A DNA stretch of 64,000 bases from JAFDVL01 sp963794955 (GTDB taxonomy: Bacteria; Acidobacteriota; Blastocatellia; RBC074), in the NCBI GenBank assembly GCA_963794955.1, contig CAWCGF010000044.1:97850-161849 (forward strand), written 5' to 3'. The notes below the pieces were generated by a model. It was not told where the DNA came from. It saw only the letters and a list, made by a program, of their open reading frames with translations, and did not search any database. The translations under genes and the position numbers were made by a program. Below, in pieces: positions 52,704 to 60,894 of the stretch (the first letter of the stretch is position 1; the number at the start of each line of letters is the position of its first letter).

Positions 52704-52989
52704 TTAATAGTCCAAGCTGTTTGATTTTGGCATTGAGCGTGGAGGCGGGGATGCCCAACAACAACGCCGCTTTATTTTGCCTCCCGCCGGAGAGCAGCAA
52801 GGCTTGCTGAATCAACCGTTGCTCGTAAGTACGCAACTCTTCCCACAGATTGATTCCTTTTTCTACATCAGGCCAGTTTGTTGGCCCCAAAGAATTCGTG
52901 TCCATCGCAATATTCAAGGCTAGTTTTTGTAAGGCTTCAATTTTGCCATGGAGCGTTACATCCGTATTTGATTGAAAGTTTGATTCCAT
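52696..52989 (-). CDS. Small Fis-type helix-turn-helix protein
   Basis: 97 residues. The C-terminal half EQRLIQQALLLSGGRQNKAALLLGIPASTLNAKIKQLGL is the Fis/HTH_8 motif that ends NtrC-type activators. No AAA+ or receiver domain is present. The N-terminal half may mediate dimerisation. It is co-encoded (8-base overlap) with the cupin gene. I see no sigma-54 ATPase nearby. Confidence 0.75.
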   Translation of the reverse strand: MESNFQSNTDVTLHGKIEALQKLALNIAMDTNSLGPTNWPDVEKGINLWEELRTYEQRLIQQALLLSGGRQNKAALLLGIPASTLNAKIKQLGLLNE

Positions 52990-53123
52990 ACTACTTTTCG
53001 TAAATCAATTGGCCTGCCGCAAAGCCGGTTATTCTTTGGCGATGGGGCGGGCATCATTCATTGCGTACAATGGCGGCGCAAGTTTTACGCACAGATCAGG
53101 CGCATCAATTGGCTATGCTGCTT

Positions 53124-53942
53124 TCAAAATGCCAGCAGTGTTCCTTGCAACACGGTTACCGCTTCACCCGCGAGAAAGACACGGCTTTCGTGCAAGCGCC
53201 CATAGACAAACCCGCCGCGCGCGGAAGCCTGATAGCCCGTCATTTCCGTTTTGCCTAACCGCTCGCTCCAATACGGCACCAGACTGCAATGGGCTGCGCC
53301 CGTGACCGGGTCTTCATTGATGCCAATGGCCGGCACGAAATAGCGCGAGACGAAATCGCAGGTGGTTGCCTGGGCACGAGCGGTAATGATGATTCCGGCG
53401 GAAGTCTGTTTCTTTAATTGCATAAAGTCCGGGCTGGCCTGGCGCACGGCTGCCTCGGAGTCCAACTCGAATAGATAATTCACCTTTTGCGCTTTGCCTT
53501 TGCGCTCAACTGTGCGTCCGACAAAGCGCGGTTTCACACCGATGGCTTCGAGGATGTCTTGGGCGATGATCGTTTCTTCAATCGGAATCGCAGGCAAGCT
53601 CATCTCAATGCGTGCGCCGCTGCGTTGTGCCGTCAGAAGGCCGCTCAAGGTATGAAACCGCGCTGTCTCGTCGTGTCGTAACTTACCTGTTTCCCACAGT
53701 GCATGTGCGCTCGCCAACGTAGCGTGACCGCAGAGCGGGACTTCTGTCGTTGGCGTGAACCAACGCAAATCGAATCTATCCTCACGGCACAATAAAAAGG
53801 CAGTTTCGGACAGATTCATTTCCGCCGCGACAGCTTGCATCCAGGCGTTATCGCGTGGTTCATCCAACAAACAAACGGCCGCCGGATTGCCTTTGAATGG
53901 TTCGGCGGTAAACGCATCAACTTGTAATAATGTGATTGGCAT
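53124..53942 (-). CDS. PhzF-family epimerase/isomerase
   Basis: 272 residues. LLQVDAFTAEPFKGNPAAVC is the family start. MNLSETAFLL holds the catalytic Glu, FTPTTEVPLCGHATLASAHAL follows, and GINEDPVTGAAHCSLVPYW and YQASARGGFVYGR lie in the second half. These are the PhzF/DapF-fold signatures. PhzF enzymes isomerise or epimerise small molecules, as in phenazine formation, but most homologues have unknown substrates. ATG 53942 has GGAG eight bases upstream. It is 55 bases after the GNAT gene and probably in the MocR operon. Confidence 0.87.
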   Translation of the reverse strand: MPITLLQVDAFTAEPFKGNPAAVCLLDEPRDNAWMQAVAAEMNLSETAFLLCREDRFDLRWFTPTTEVPLCGHATLASAHALWETGKLRHDETARFHTLSGLLTAQRSGARIEMSLPAIPIEETIIAQDILEAIGVKPRFVGRTVERKGKAQKVNYLFELDSEAAVRQASPDFMQLKKQTSAGIIITARAQATTCDFVSRYFVPAIGINEDPVTGAAHCSLVPYWSERLGKTEMTGYQASARGGFVYGRLHESRVFLAGEAVTVLQGTLLAF

Positions 53943-53997
53943 AAACAAATTCTCCAAAAAACGCGGTGGTCATAAATATTCGAGAGCGATGTGCAGC

Positions 53998-54603
53998 TCA
54001 ACTCGCCGATTTTCCGTGACGGGTTAAGCGAAACTCCAGATGCTGCTTCACGTCAGGCCATTCAGGCGCGAGGATGCTATACATCACAGAGTCGCGTACT
54101 GTTCCATCACGGCGCGGGCGGTGATGCCGCAGAACGCCATCCTTCTTGGCCCCCAAGGCCTCAATCGCTCGCTGCGAAGTGAAGTTGAAGTTGTCGGTAC
54201 GCAGCCCCACCACCTTGCACCCCAGCGTGTCGAACGCGTGGCCGAGCAGCAATAGTTTACAGGCAGTGTTGACGTGACTGCGTTGCCAGCTTTTTCCATA
54301 CCAGGTGAAACCGATTTCTACGCGATCTATCTCGGCAACGATGTCGTGATAGCGGGTGCTCCCGATGATCGTACCATTCGTCAATTCCCGTACTGCCCAC
54401 GGCAGCATGTGACCGGCTTCCTGCCCTGCCAGCGCATCGGCAATGAAGCCGTATGTCTCCTCTGGTTCTGGAACCGAGGTGTACCACAGTTCCCAGAGCT
54501 TGCCATCAGCCGCTGCGACCGCTAGCCCTTCCTCGTGTTCATACGCCAGCGGTTCTAACCGGACGCCGTGGCCTTCAAGTGTGATAGGGTGGAGATTGAT
54601 CAT
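53998..54603 (-). CDS. GNAT acetyltransferase, RimJ/RimL type
   Basis: 201 residues. It has GVRLEPLAYEHEEGLAVAA, WAVRELTNGTIIGSTRY, IDRVEIGFTWYGKSWQRSHV and NTACKLLLLGHAFDTLGCKV, followed by LRTDNFNFTSQRAIEALGAK. This is the RimJ/RimL-like layout. ATG 54603 has a good AAGGAAAT ribosome-binding site. It lies 44 bases downstream of the MocR gene on the same strand, so it may be regulated by it. Confidence 0.85.
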   Translation of the reverse strand: MINLHPITLEGHGVRLEPLAYEHEEGLAVAAADGKLWELWYTSVPEPEETYGFIADALAGQEAGHMLPWAVRELTNGTIIGSTRYHDIVAEIDRVEIGFTWYGKSWQRSHVNTACKLLLLGHAFDTLGCKVVGLRTDNFNFTSQRAIEALGAKKDGVLRHHRPRRDGTVRDSVMYSILAPEWPDVKQHLEFRLTRHGKSAS

Positions 54604-54647
54604 ATTTCCTTCCGCCAAGCTGTGCTCAATGAGCAGCCAGAAAAAGT

Positions 54648-56162
54648 TTACATTAACGCACGGCGGCCTTCGGCGATGAGAATGCCGCGATGAGTTTTCC
54701 AACTGGTGAGTTGCGATTTGATCAGTGTGCCGAGCCGCTTCACCGCGATTTCAATGTGCATTGCATCGGTCATCGTAAAGCTCAACCGCAGCAGATTGCG
54801 TTGCGGCTGGCTCGCATAAAAGTATTCGCCGGGACTGAAGACCACGCCTTGTTTCGCCGCTTCCAGCAGCAGTTGGCTGGTGTTGATGGCTTCTGGCAAA
54901 CGCACCCAAATCGTCATTCCGCCTGCGGGTTTGCTCCATTCTGCTTCGGCGGGGAAATGTTTTTCCAGCGCCGCCAGCATTACATCGCGGTGTTCGGCAT
55001 AGACTTTTTTCACGCGCCGCACGTGTTTGTGCAGCAAGCCCTGCCGCGCGAATTCGTAAATCGCCGCTTGCGATAACAGGCTGGCATGCACGTCAGAGCG
55101 TTGCTTAAGCGCATTCAGATGCTCCAGCAAGGGGCGCGGTGCCAGCATCCAGCCAACGCGCAAGCCCGGAAAGCCGACTTTGGAAAAGCTGTTGATATAA
55201 ATGACCAGCCCGTATTTATCGAGCGCCTTAAGGGGCAACACATCCACGCCATCGTAGCGCAATTCGCGGTACACATCGTCTTCAATAATCGGCACACGAT
55301 ACCGTGCGGCTAGTTCAAGCAAGCGCCGTCGGGAAGCCGTCTCCATCGCCACGCCGGTTGGATTTTGAAACGTTGGCACAGTGTAAATCAGCTTCGGGCG
55401 GCGTTGCGTCAGGATGTCTTCGAGCACATCTAAATCAAGGCCATTTTTATTGACCGGCACGCTGATGGATTTGGAATTCGCGCCGCAAAACACGCTGATC
55501 GCGCCGGGAAACGTGGGGTTTTCAATCACGACTTCATCGCCTGGTTGTACCAGAATGCGTGAGATCAAATCCATTGATTGCTGACAACCGTTGGTAATCA
55601 GCACTTCGTCTGGCGTGACCTGAATGCCCAGCAACGCCATCTGTGCCGCGAGATATTGTTGCAATGGCTGATAGCCGCCGCTCAAGCCAAGTTGCAGGAG
55701 CGTTGCGCCTTCTTTGCGAAACGCGCGATTGAGCGAGAGGCGGAAGTCTTCGAGCGGAAACAATTCAGTTTGTGGCAAGCCGTACGACAGCGAGATCGTA
55801 TCTTTCTTCGGCTGAAGATTCATGAAGTTGCTGTACGAAGATTCGCGCGGCTGTTCCGTCAGCACCGCATTCCAGGACATCGGAAACGGCGAAACGCGCT
55901 CCTCACAAATTGAGCCGACAGGCGGCACATCGCTCACAAATGTGCCTTGTCCGACATGCGAGCGGATCAAGCCTTCAGCGGTTAACTCCTCATAAGCCGC
56001 TGTGACTGTATTGCGATTGACGCCTAGCTTTTTGGCCAGTTCACGATTCGCGGGCAGTCGGTCACCGGCCTTCAGCACACCGCGCTGAATCATCTCGCGC
56101 AATTGTGTGACAATTTGCGTGTAGAGCGGCAGCGCAATATCTCGATGAAGTTCAACTAACAC
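54648..56162 (-). CDS. MocR-type GntR regulator with aminotransferase domain
   Basis: 504 residues. Residues 10-75 are a GntR winged helix (LYTQIVTQLREMIQRGVLKA, ANRELAKKLGVNRNTVTAAY), followed by a linker. A fold-type I aminotransferase domain follows (about 130-490), with ITNGCQQSMDLISRILVQPG, the YTVPTFQNPTGVAM block, IIEDDVYRELRYDG and INSFSKVGFPGLRVGW; the Lys in SFSK is the PLP lysine. MocR proteins sense PLP or amino acid-related effectors and usually control neighbouring genes, here the GNAT and PhzF genes. The start is GTG with GAGGA upstream. Confidence 0.92.
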   Translation of the reverse strand: MLVELHRDIALPLYTQIVTQLREMIQRGVLKAGDRLPANRELAKKLGVNRNTVTAAYEELTAEGLIRSHVGQGTFVSDVPPVGSICEERVSPFPMSWNAVLTEQPRESSYSNFMNLQPKKDTISLSYGLPQTELFPLEDFRLSLNRAFRKEGATLLQLGLSGGYQPLQQYLAAQMALLGIQVTPDEVLITNGCQQSMDLISRILVQPGDEVVIENPTFPGAISVFCGANSKSISVPVNKNGLDLDVLEDILTQRRPKLIYTVPTFQNPTGVAMETASRRRLLELAARYRVPIIEDDVYRELRYDGVDVLPLKALDKYGLVIYINSFSKVGFPGLRVGWMLAPRPLLEHLNALKQRSDVHASLLSQAAIYEFARQGLLHKHVRRVKKVYAEHRDVMLAALEKHFPAEAEWSKPAGGMTIWVRLPEAINTSQLLLEAAKQGVVFSPGEYFYASQPQRNLLRLSFTMTDAMHIEIAVKRLGTLIKSQLTSWKTHRGILIAEGRRALM

Positions 56163-56216
56163 AACATCCTCACTTTTTCTTGCCAGGCCAATTTACTGAG
56201 AAATGTCAGGTATTTA

Positions 56217-56684
56217 CTAGGCCAATGTAGTGATCTTTTCCATCCAGTGAACCGCTGGGTTTACTTCGGTGAAACCATATTGGCGGTATAACTCTTGCGC
56301 GTCCTTCGTTCCCAACAGCCAGCGCCGTACGCTTTGCAACTCCGGGTGCGAAGTGACAGCTCCCATCATCCATTTCGAGAGGCCACGCCCGCGAAACGGT
56401 TCCAGCACAAACACGTCGCACAACCACGCAAACGTTGCGTAATCCGTCACGACACGGCAAAATCCCGCTTGCTCGTTGCCTTTGTACAAGCCAAACACGA
56501 GCGAGTTGGCAATAGATCGCTCAATCATTTCTCGCGTGCGCCCGGTCGCCCAATACGATTCAAGCGCCAAGTACTGGTAGACCGTTTCCACGTCCAACCG
56601 CGCCGGATCAGTGCTGATGACGAATTCGCCTTGTTGCCATTCTTGCTTCATAGCTTGGTGGATTGGACTATTAACAGGCGTCAT
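56217..56684 (-). CDS. GNAT acetyltransferase
   Basis: 155 residues. FGLYKGNEQAGFCRVVTDYATFAWLCDVFVLEPFRGRGLSKWMM shows the acetyl-CoA-binding RGRGLS motif after the core strands. LGTKDAQELYRQYGFTEV is the C-terminal GNAT helix and turn. It is of the small single-domain type. The start at 56684 may be replaced by ATG 56651 (MKQEWQQG). It lies upstream of the MocR gene on the same strand and may be independent. Confidence 0.8.
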   Translation of the reverse strand: MTPVNSPIHQAMKQEWQQGEFVISTDPARLDVETVYQYLALESYWATGRTREMIERSIANSLVFGLYKGNEQAGFCRVVTDYATFAWLCDVFVLEPFRGRGLSKWMMGAVTSHPELQSVRRWLLGTKDAQELYRQYGFTEVNPAVHWMEKITTLA

Positions 56685-56850
56685 TCTAAGCTAGAAATTG
56701 GATTTGTGAAGAGCCAATTTTCAAGTTGTTTAGGCCAACCATTTGTTAGGATGGGGGAATATGCAAACGGCGGTTTTTAGCTAAGCGGAGAAAGAAGGAT
56801 TTGGCAAAAGGTGAATTCTGCTATGATGGGCCACTTCATAGAGATTAGCG

Positions 56851-56924
56851 ATAGCGGACAGGCGGCTCGCCTGTCCGCGCTTTGAAATCATAAACATGCG
56901 ACAGGCAAGCCGCCTGTCCGCTAT
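56851..56924. repeat. Palindromic repeat before glnS, about 27-bp arms
   Basis: ATAGCGGACAGGCGGCTCGC and following bases (56851-56878) form an imperfect reverse complement of 56898-56924 (one mismatch and one gap). Each arm is itself a palindrome (GCGGACAGGCG / CGCCTGTCCGC). It lies 23 bases upstream of the glnS start; an ATG at 56896 within it is in frame but unlikely to be used. Confidence 0.78.
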
Positions 56925-56946
56925 TTTGAGGAGAGCAAACAAACCA

Positions 56947-58674
56947 ATGAACGCAGCGGAATCGAATGCCAATCCGACGCCAGTTGAGGCGACAGTAGAA
57001 TCAGCCACTCGGTCAAATTTTATTCGGGACATTATCATGCAGGACATCGAATCCGGCAAACACGGCGGACGCGTGCAGACGCGCTTTCCACCGGAACCAA
57101 ACGGTTACTTGCACATCGGCCATGCCAAGGCCATCTGCCTGGATTTTGGGTTAGCCGCAGAGTTTGGTGGCAAAACCAATTTGCGCTTCGACGATACGAA
57201 TCCGTCCAAAGAAGAAACCGAATACGTGGATGCGATTATGGCGGATGTGCAATGGTTGGGTTTTCAATGGGACGGGTTGTACTACGCTTCGGATTATTTT
57301 CAGCAGCTTTATGACTGGGCCGTGCAACTCATCAAAGCGGGCAAGGCGTTCGTGTGCGACCTCAACGCCGAAGCGATGCGCGAATATCGCGGCACACTGA
57401 CCGAACCGGGCAAAGACAGTCCGTATCGCAATCGCTCTATCGAAGAAAACCTTGACCTGTTCGAGCGGATGAAAAACGGCGAATTCCCGGATGGCGCGCG
57501 CACATTACGCGCCAAGATTGATATGGGCGCGCCGAATCTGAATTTCCGCGACCCGGTGATGTATCGCATCCTGCACATGGAACACCACCGCACGGGCGGG
57601 GAGTGGTGCATTTATCCGATGTACGATTGGGCGCATGGGCAATCGGATTCCATCGAACAAGTCACCCATTCGATTTGCACGCTCGAATTTAACGACCATC
57701 GCCCACTGTACAATTGGTACATCGAACAACTCGGCATTTTCCCTTCGCAGCAATTTGAATTTGATCGGCTCAACATCACGTACACGATTATGAGCAAGCG
57801 TAAGCTGCTCAAGCTCGTGCAAGACAAGCTCGTCAACGGTTGGGATGATCCGCGCATGCCTACTTTGTCAGGGATGCGGCGGCGCGGTTATACGCCGGAA
57901 GCGATTCGCAATTTCTGCGCAAGTCTTGGCGTCTCCAAAACGAACGGCACTACGCAACTGCAACAGCTTGAATATTACGTGCGCGAAGACCTGAACAAAC
58001 GTTCGTTGCGAGTGGCGGCAGTGCTCAACCCCTTACGCGTAGTGCTGACAAACTATCCTGACGATCTGGTCGAAGGAATGGAAGCCGTCAACAACCCCGA
58101 AGACCCCAGCGCAGGCACGCGCAAGCTACCGTTCTCAAAAGTGCTGTACATCGAACAAGACGATTTCCGCGCCGAGCCGCCGCCCAAGTTCTATCGCCTC
58201 TCGCCGGGCAAAGAAGTGCGTTTGCGCTACGGCTACATTATCAAATGCGAAGAGGTCATCAAAGACGCCGACGGCAACATTATCGAGTTGCATTGCACCT
58301 ACGACCCCGAAACCCGCAGCGGCAACCCGGCGAGCACGCGCAAAGTCAAAGCCACGATCCATTGGGTCTCTGCCGCGCACGCCGTAGAGGCCGAAGTGCG
58401 ACATTACGAAACCCTCTTCACGAAAGAGAATCCCGATGAGGTCGAAGAAGACCAGGACTTCACGGCGAACTTGAATCCGAATTCGTTAGCAGTGCTGACG
58501 AATTGCAAGGTCGAACCCAGCCTGCGCGATGTAACGCCTGGCACGCAGTATCAGTTCGAACGCCTCGGCTACTTTTGCGTAGACCCTGATTCCACGCCCG
58601 GCAAACCTGTTTTCAATCGGACGATTGGGTTGAAGGATACGTGGGCGAAGATTGAGCAGCGCGCAAAGCAATGA
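56947..58674 (+). CDS. glnS: Glutaminyl-tRNA synthetase
   Basis: 575 residues. The class I HIGH signature is in FPPEPNGYLHIGHAKAIC (about residue 45) and the KMSKS equivalent is YTIMSKRKL (about residue 280). RFDDTNPSKEETEYVDAIM and MYDWAHGQSDSIEQVTHSIC are GlnRS-specific. The C-terminal anticodon-binding beta-barrels follow, ending WAKIEQRAKQ. It charges tRNA-Gln with glutamine. The ATG at 56947 has GAGGAGAG upstream. Its final ~70 bases are repeated twice downstream in this window. Confidence 0.97.
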   Translation: MNAAESNANPTPVEATVESATRSNFIRDIIMQDIESGKHGGRVQTRFPPEPNGYLHIGHAKAICLDFGLAAEFGGKTNLRFDDTNPSKEETEYVDAIMADVQWLGFQWDGLYYASDYFQQLYDWAVQLIKAGKAFVCDLNAEAMREYRGTLTEPGKDSPYRNRSIEENLDLFERMKNGEFPDGARTLRAKIDMGAPNLNFRDPVMYRILHMEHHRTGGEWCIYPMYDWAHGQSDSIEQVTHSICTLEFNDHRPLYNWYIEQLGIFPSQQFEFDRLNITYTIMSKRKLLKLVQDKLVNGWDDPRMPTLSGMRRRGYTPEAIRNFCASLGVSKTNGTTQLQQLEYYVREDLNKRSLRVAAVLNPLRVVLTNYPDDLVEGMEAVNNPEDPSAGTRKLPFSKVLYIEQDDFRAEPPPKFYRLSPGKEVRLRYGYIIKCEEVIKDADGNIIELHCTYDPETRSGNPASTRKVKATIHWVSAAHAVEAEVRHYETLFTKENPDEVEEDQDFTANLNPNSLAVLTNCKVEPSLRDVTPGTQYQFERLGYFCVDPDSTPGKPVFNRTIGLKDTWAKIEQRAKQ

Positions 58675-58705
58675 GTTAAAATCTCTGGGCGAAAGGAGAG
58701 AAAAT

Positions 58706-58951
58706 ATGAGCATTACCATTACAATTCCTGCCGATCTTGAACCGTTGGTTGTGGGGCGAGCCACCGCCAGCGGAAAAGCGGTTGAAGAGTATGCTTTGGA
58801 CTTACTCAAACGCGATGCTGAATTGCTAGACCCGTGGGAACTCTTCGCCGATGTACGCGCGGACATTAAGGCGCGCGGCATTACGGATGAGGAGGTCGAG
58901 CAGGATATAGAGGCGGCCATCGCAGAAGTAAGAGCGCTGCGTCGTGCGTGA
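58706..58951 (+). CDS. Antitoxin-like small protein of a PIN toxin pair
   Basis: 81 residues. It is helical after a short beta start (ITITIPADLEPLVVGRATAS), which resembles a ribbon-type or Phd-like antitoxin beginning, with the acidic C-terminus EEVEQDIEAAIAEVRALRRA. GAAAGGAG precedes the ATG. It overlaps the PIN gene by 8 bases, the usual antitoxin-first, coupled arrangement. It would bind and neutralise the toxin and probably repress the promoter. Confidence 0.72.
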   Translation: MSITITIPADLEPLVVGRATASGKAVEEYALDLLKRDAELLDPWELFADVRADIKARGITDEEVEQDIEAAIAEVRALRRA

Positions 58952-59423
58952 CCGATACGTGGTCGTGGCAGACACGAATATGCTGCTTCAGAGCTTGCTT
59001 AACGTGGCTGGCCCAGCGGGCAAGTGCTTGGCTTGTTTTCGGCGCGGGGAGATAGATATTGCCGTTAGCCGGGACACAATCAAGGAAGCACGAGATGTCC
59101 TCTCACGCCTGTCATTACGTGCTAAATACCCACAACTGACAGATGAAAGGGTTGCGAACCTCTTGGCGTTCCTGCGTTATCGTGGCATCTACCTGCGGAC
59201 GGTGAGGAGTTGGTTTGACTATCCGCGCGATCCTGATGACGAGCCATATTTGAATCTGGCTATTGAAGTCGAAGCTGATTACCTCGTCAGCCGTGATTCA
59301 GATTTACTTGATTTGATGAAGTGGGAGCAGGAAGAAGGTCGTGCCTTTCAACAGCGGTTTCGCTTCCTGAAAATTGTGACGCCGGTTGAGTTTTTGAAGT
59401 TTATGGAAAGCCCGGAGCTATAA
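58944..59423 (+). CDS. PIN-domain toxin (COG1569-like)
   Basis: 159 residues. ADTNMLLQSLLN provides the first Asp of the PIN fold. AVSRDTIKEARDVLSRL supplies the Glu, and DPDDEPYLNLAIEVEADYLVSRDSDLLDL the remaining acidic residues. These build the metal-dependent RNase site of VapC-like and COG1569-type toxins. Start GTG 58944 overlaps the antitoxin stop region by 8 bases. The pair sits between intact glnS and a broken copy of its 3' end. Confidence 0.85.
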   Translation: MRDRYVVVADTNMLLQSLLNVAGPAGKCLACFRRGEIDIAVSRDTIKEARDVLSRLSLRAKYPQLTDERVANLLAFLRYRGIYLRTVRSWFDYPRDPDDEPYLNLAIEVEADYLVSRDSDLLDLMKWEQEEGRAFQQRFRFLKIVTPVEFLKFMESPEL

Positions 59424-59434
59424 TGCCAACACGA

Positions 59435-59503
59435 CAAAGCCAGTGTTCAATCGGGCGATTGGCTTATACGTGGGCGAAGATCAAGCAGCGGGCAAAAAAA
59501 TAA
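59435..59503 (+). pseudogene. Second copy of the glnS 3' end (remnant 1)
   Basis: Bases 59435-59503 match glnS 58602-58674 (CAAAGCCAGTGTTCAATCGG, then TGGGCGAAGATCAAGCAGCG) with substitutions and a 4-base deletion. The final codons read WAKIKQRAKK plus stop, against WAKIEQRAKQ plus stop in glnS. It lies in the same direction as glnS, directly after the PIN toxin and directly before pmbA. Confidence 0.85.
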
Positions 59504-59531
59504 TCCAAATCAACTCCGTCAGTGTCTGCTC

Positions 59532-60881
59532 TCAAACGGCTTCGGATTGCGAAGTGAGATTGAACGCTTTGAGTTTCAGCGCGGGCAGGAGCGAGGCGTT
59601 GCGGCCCTGGCCTTCGGAACTGCCGACGCGTTCGGACGCGCCGATCAGTTCGACGTTGCCGGACGCGAGCATCTGGATGATGCTCTGGTTGAAGCGGAAG
59701 TTGCGCACCGGATATTGAATCTTACCGTTCTCAATGTACCAAACGCCGTCGCGCGTTAGCCCCGTCAGCGAAGCCGTGCGCGGATCGGTCGGACGGATGT
59801 ACCAGAAGCGACCGACGAGTAGGCCGCGCGAAGTGGCCTTGATCATCTCTTCAATGGTGACGGGCGGCGCGGAAGATTCCAGGATCAGGTTGACCGGGCC
59901 GGGCGTGGGTTGTTTGCCTTTCTGCCGCGCCCAGAAGCGCGAGTAAACCAGGTTCTCCAGCGCGCCGCTGCGGACGAAATGAACTTTCTGTACTGGCACC
60001 CCTTCCTGCATTAACTGCGAGCCGGGCAAATCGGCGTTCCAGGGATCGCTGTAGATGTTGATGCGCTCATCGAAGACCTTTTCGCCCAGGCGCGTCTTGC
60101 CGCCGGACGCGGAGAAGGGGCTACGTCCTTCATCAGCAGTGCGCGCGTCGAAGCTAAGGGCGAAGTTGGAGAGTAAATCTGCGACTGCCTGCGCTTCGAG
60201 AATGACGGGATACGTGCCCGGCTCGATGGTGCGCGGATTGCGCGACTCAAGCGAACGGCGAATCGCCTCGCGAATAACGCGCGCCGCATCCAAGCGGTTC
60301 ACGTCGAAGTGGCTACGCAGGAAATAGCCGGAACTGCCGCCGTCGGGCGTGCGCGTGGTCATCCCCAGACTGACCAAACTTGCGCGCTCGTAATTAAAGT
60401 TGCCATTCTTGGTGGCGCTGGCATTGGCGCTGGTGCGTACCTGATGAAGTCCCGCGCCAATGAGGCCAGCCTTTTCGCAGGCGGCGATGGCGTCATTGAT
60501 CTGCCGCGCGCGGCTGGCGACCGGGATGTTAGCGGTGGCTTCGGCGTAACCACCAGTGGGCTTGTAAGTCTGCGCTCCGAGCGTCGGCAGGTACTCCCGG
60601 TCAACGGGCGAGATGCGCGCGAGGCGTTCAGCCTCCTCAACAGCGGCACCTAGCGAGGCGTCGTCAACCTCATTGGTAGAAGCCGCCCCGCGCTTCTTAT
60701 TGATCCAGACGGTAACACCGACGCTAGTGTCTTCACTCCGTCCATTGCCGGTGAAGGCGTTGGCGGCAAAACGCTGATGCGAGTAAACCTGGCTGTTGAC
60801 GCTAACGCTGGCATCGTCGGCCTTGACATAGCCGAGCAGTTTATCGCAGATACCGCGCGCTTCTTTTTCGCTGAGTAGCAT
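59532..60881 (-). CDS. pmbA: PmbA/TldE-family protease-associated protein
   Basis: 449 residues. It has a TldD/PmbA start (MLLSEKEARGICDKLLGYVKADDASVSVNSQ), SATKNGNFNYERASLVSLGM and FALSFDARTADEGRSPFSAS. Characteristic PmbA blocks are VPVQKVHFVRSGALENLVYSR, then PTDPRTASLTGLTRDGVWYIENGKIQYPV. In the TldD/TldE complex, PmbA is the partner without the metal site. It is 13 bases downstream of the tldD stop on the minus strand, and the two are almost certainly one operon. No signal peptide is present, in contrast to its partner. Confidence 0.9.
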   Translation of the reverse strand: MLLSEKEARGICDKLLGYVKADDASVSVNSQVYSHQRFAANAFTGNGRSEDTSVGVTVWINKKRGAASTNEVDDASLGAAVEEAERLARISPVDREYLPTLGAQTYKPTGGYAEATANIPVASRARQINDAIAACEKAGLIGAGLHQVRTSANASATKNGNFNYERASLVSLGMTTRTPDGGSSGYFLRSHFDVNRLDAARVIREAIRRSLESRNPRTIEPGTYPVILEAQAVADLLSNFALSFDARTADEGRSPFSASGGKTRLGEKVFDERINIYSDPWNADLPGSQLMQEGVPVQKVHFVRSGALENLVYSRFWARQKGKQPTPGPVNLILESSAPPVTIEEMIKATSRGLLVGRFWYIRPTDPRTASLTGLTRDGVWYIENGKIQYPVRNFRFNQSIIQMLASGNVELIGASERVGSSEGQGRNASLLPALKLKAFNLTSQSEAV

Positions 60882-60894
60882 GACTATTGATCTC

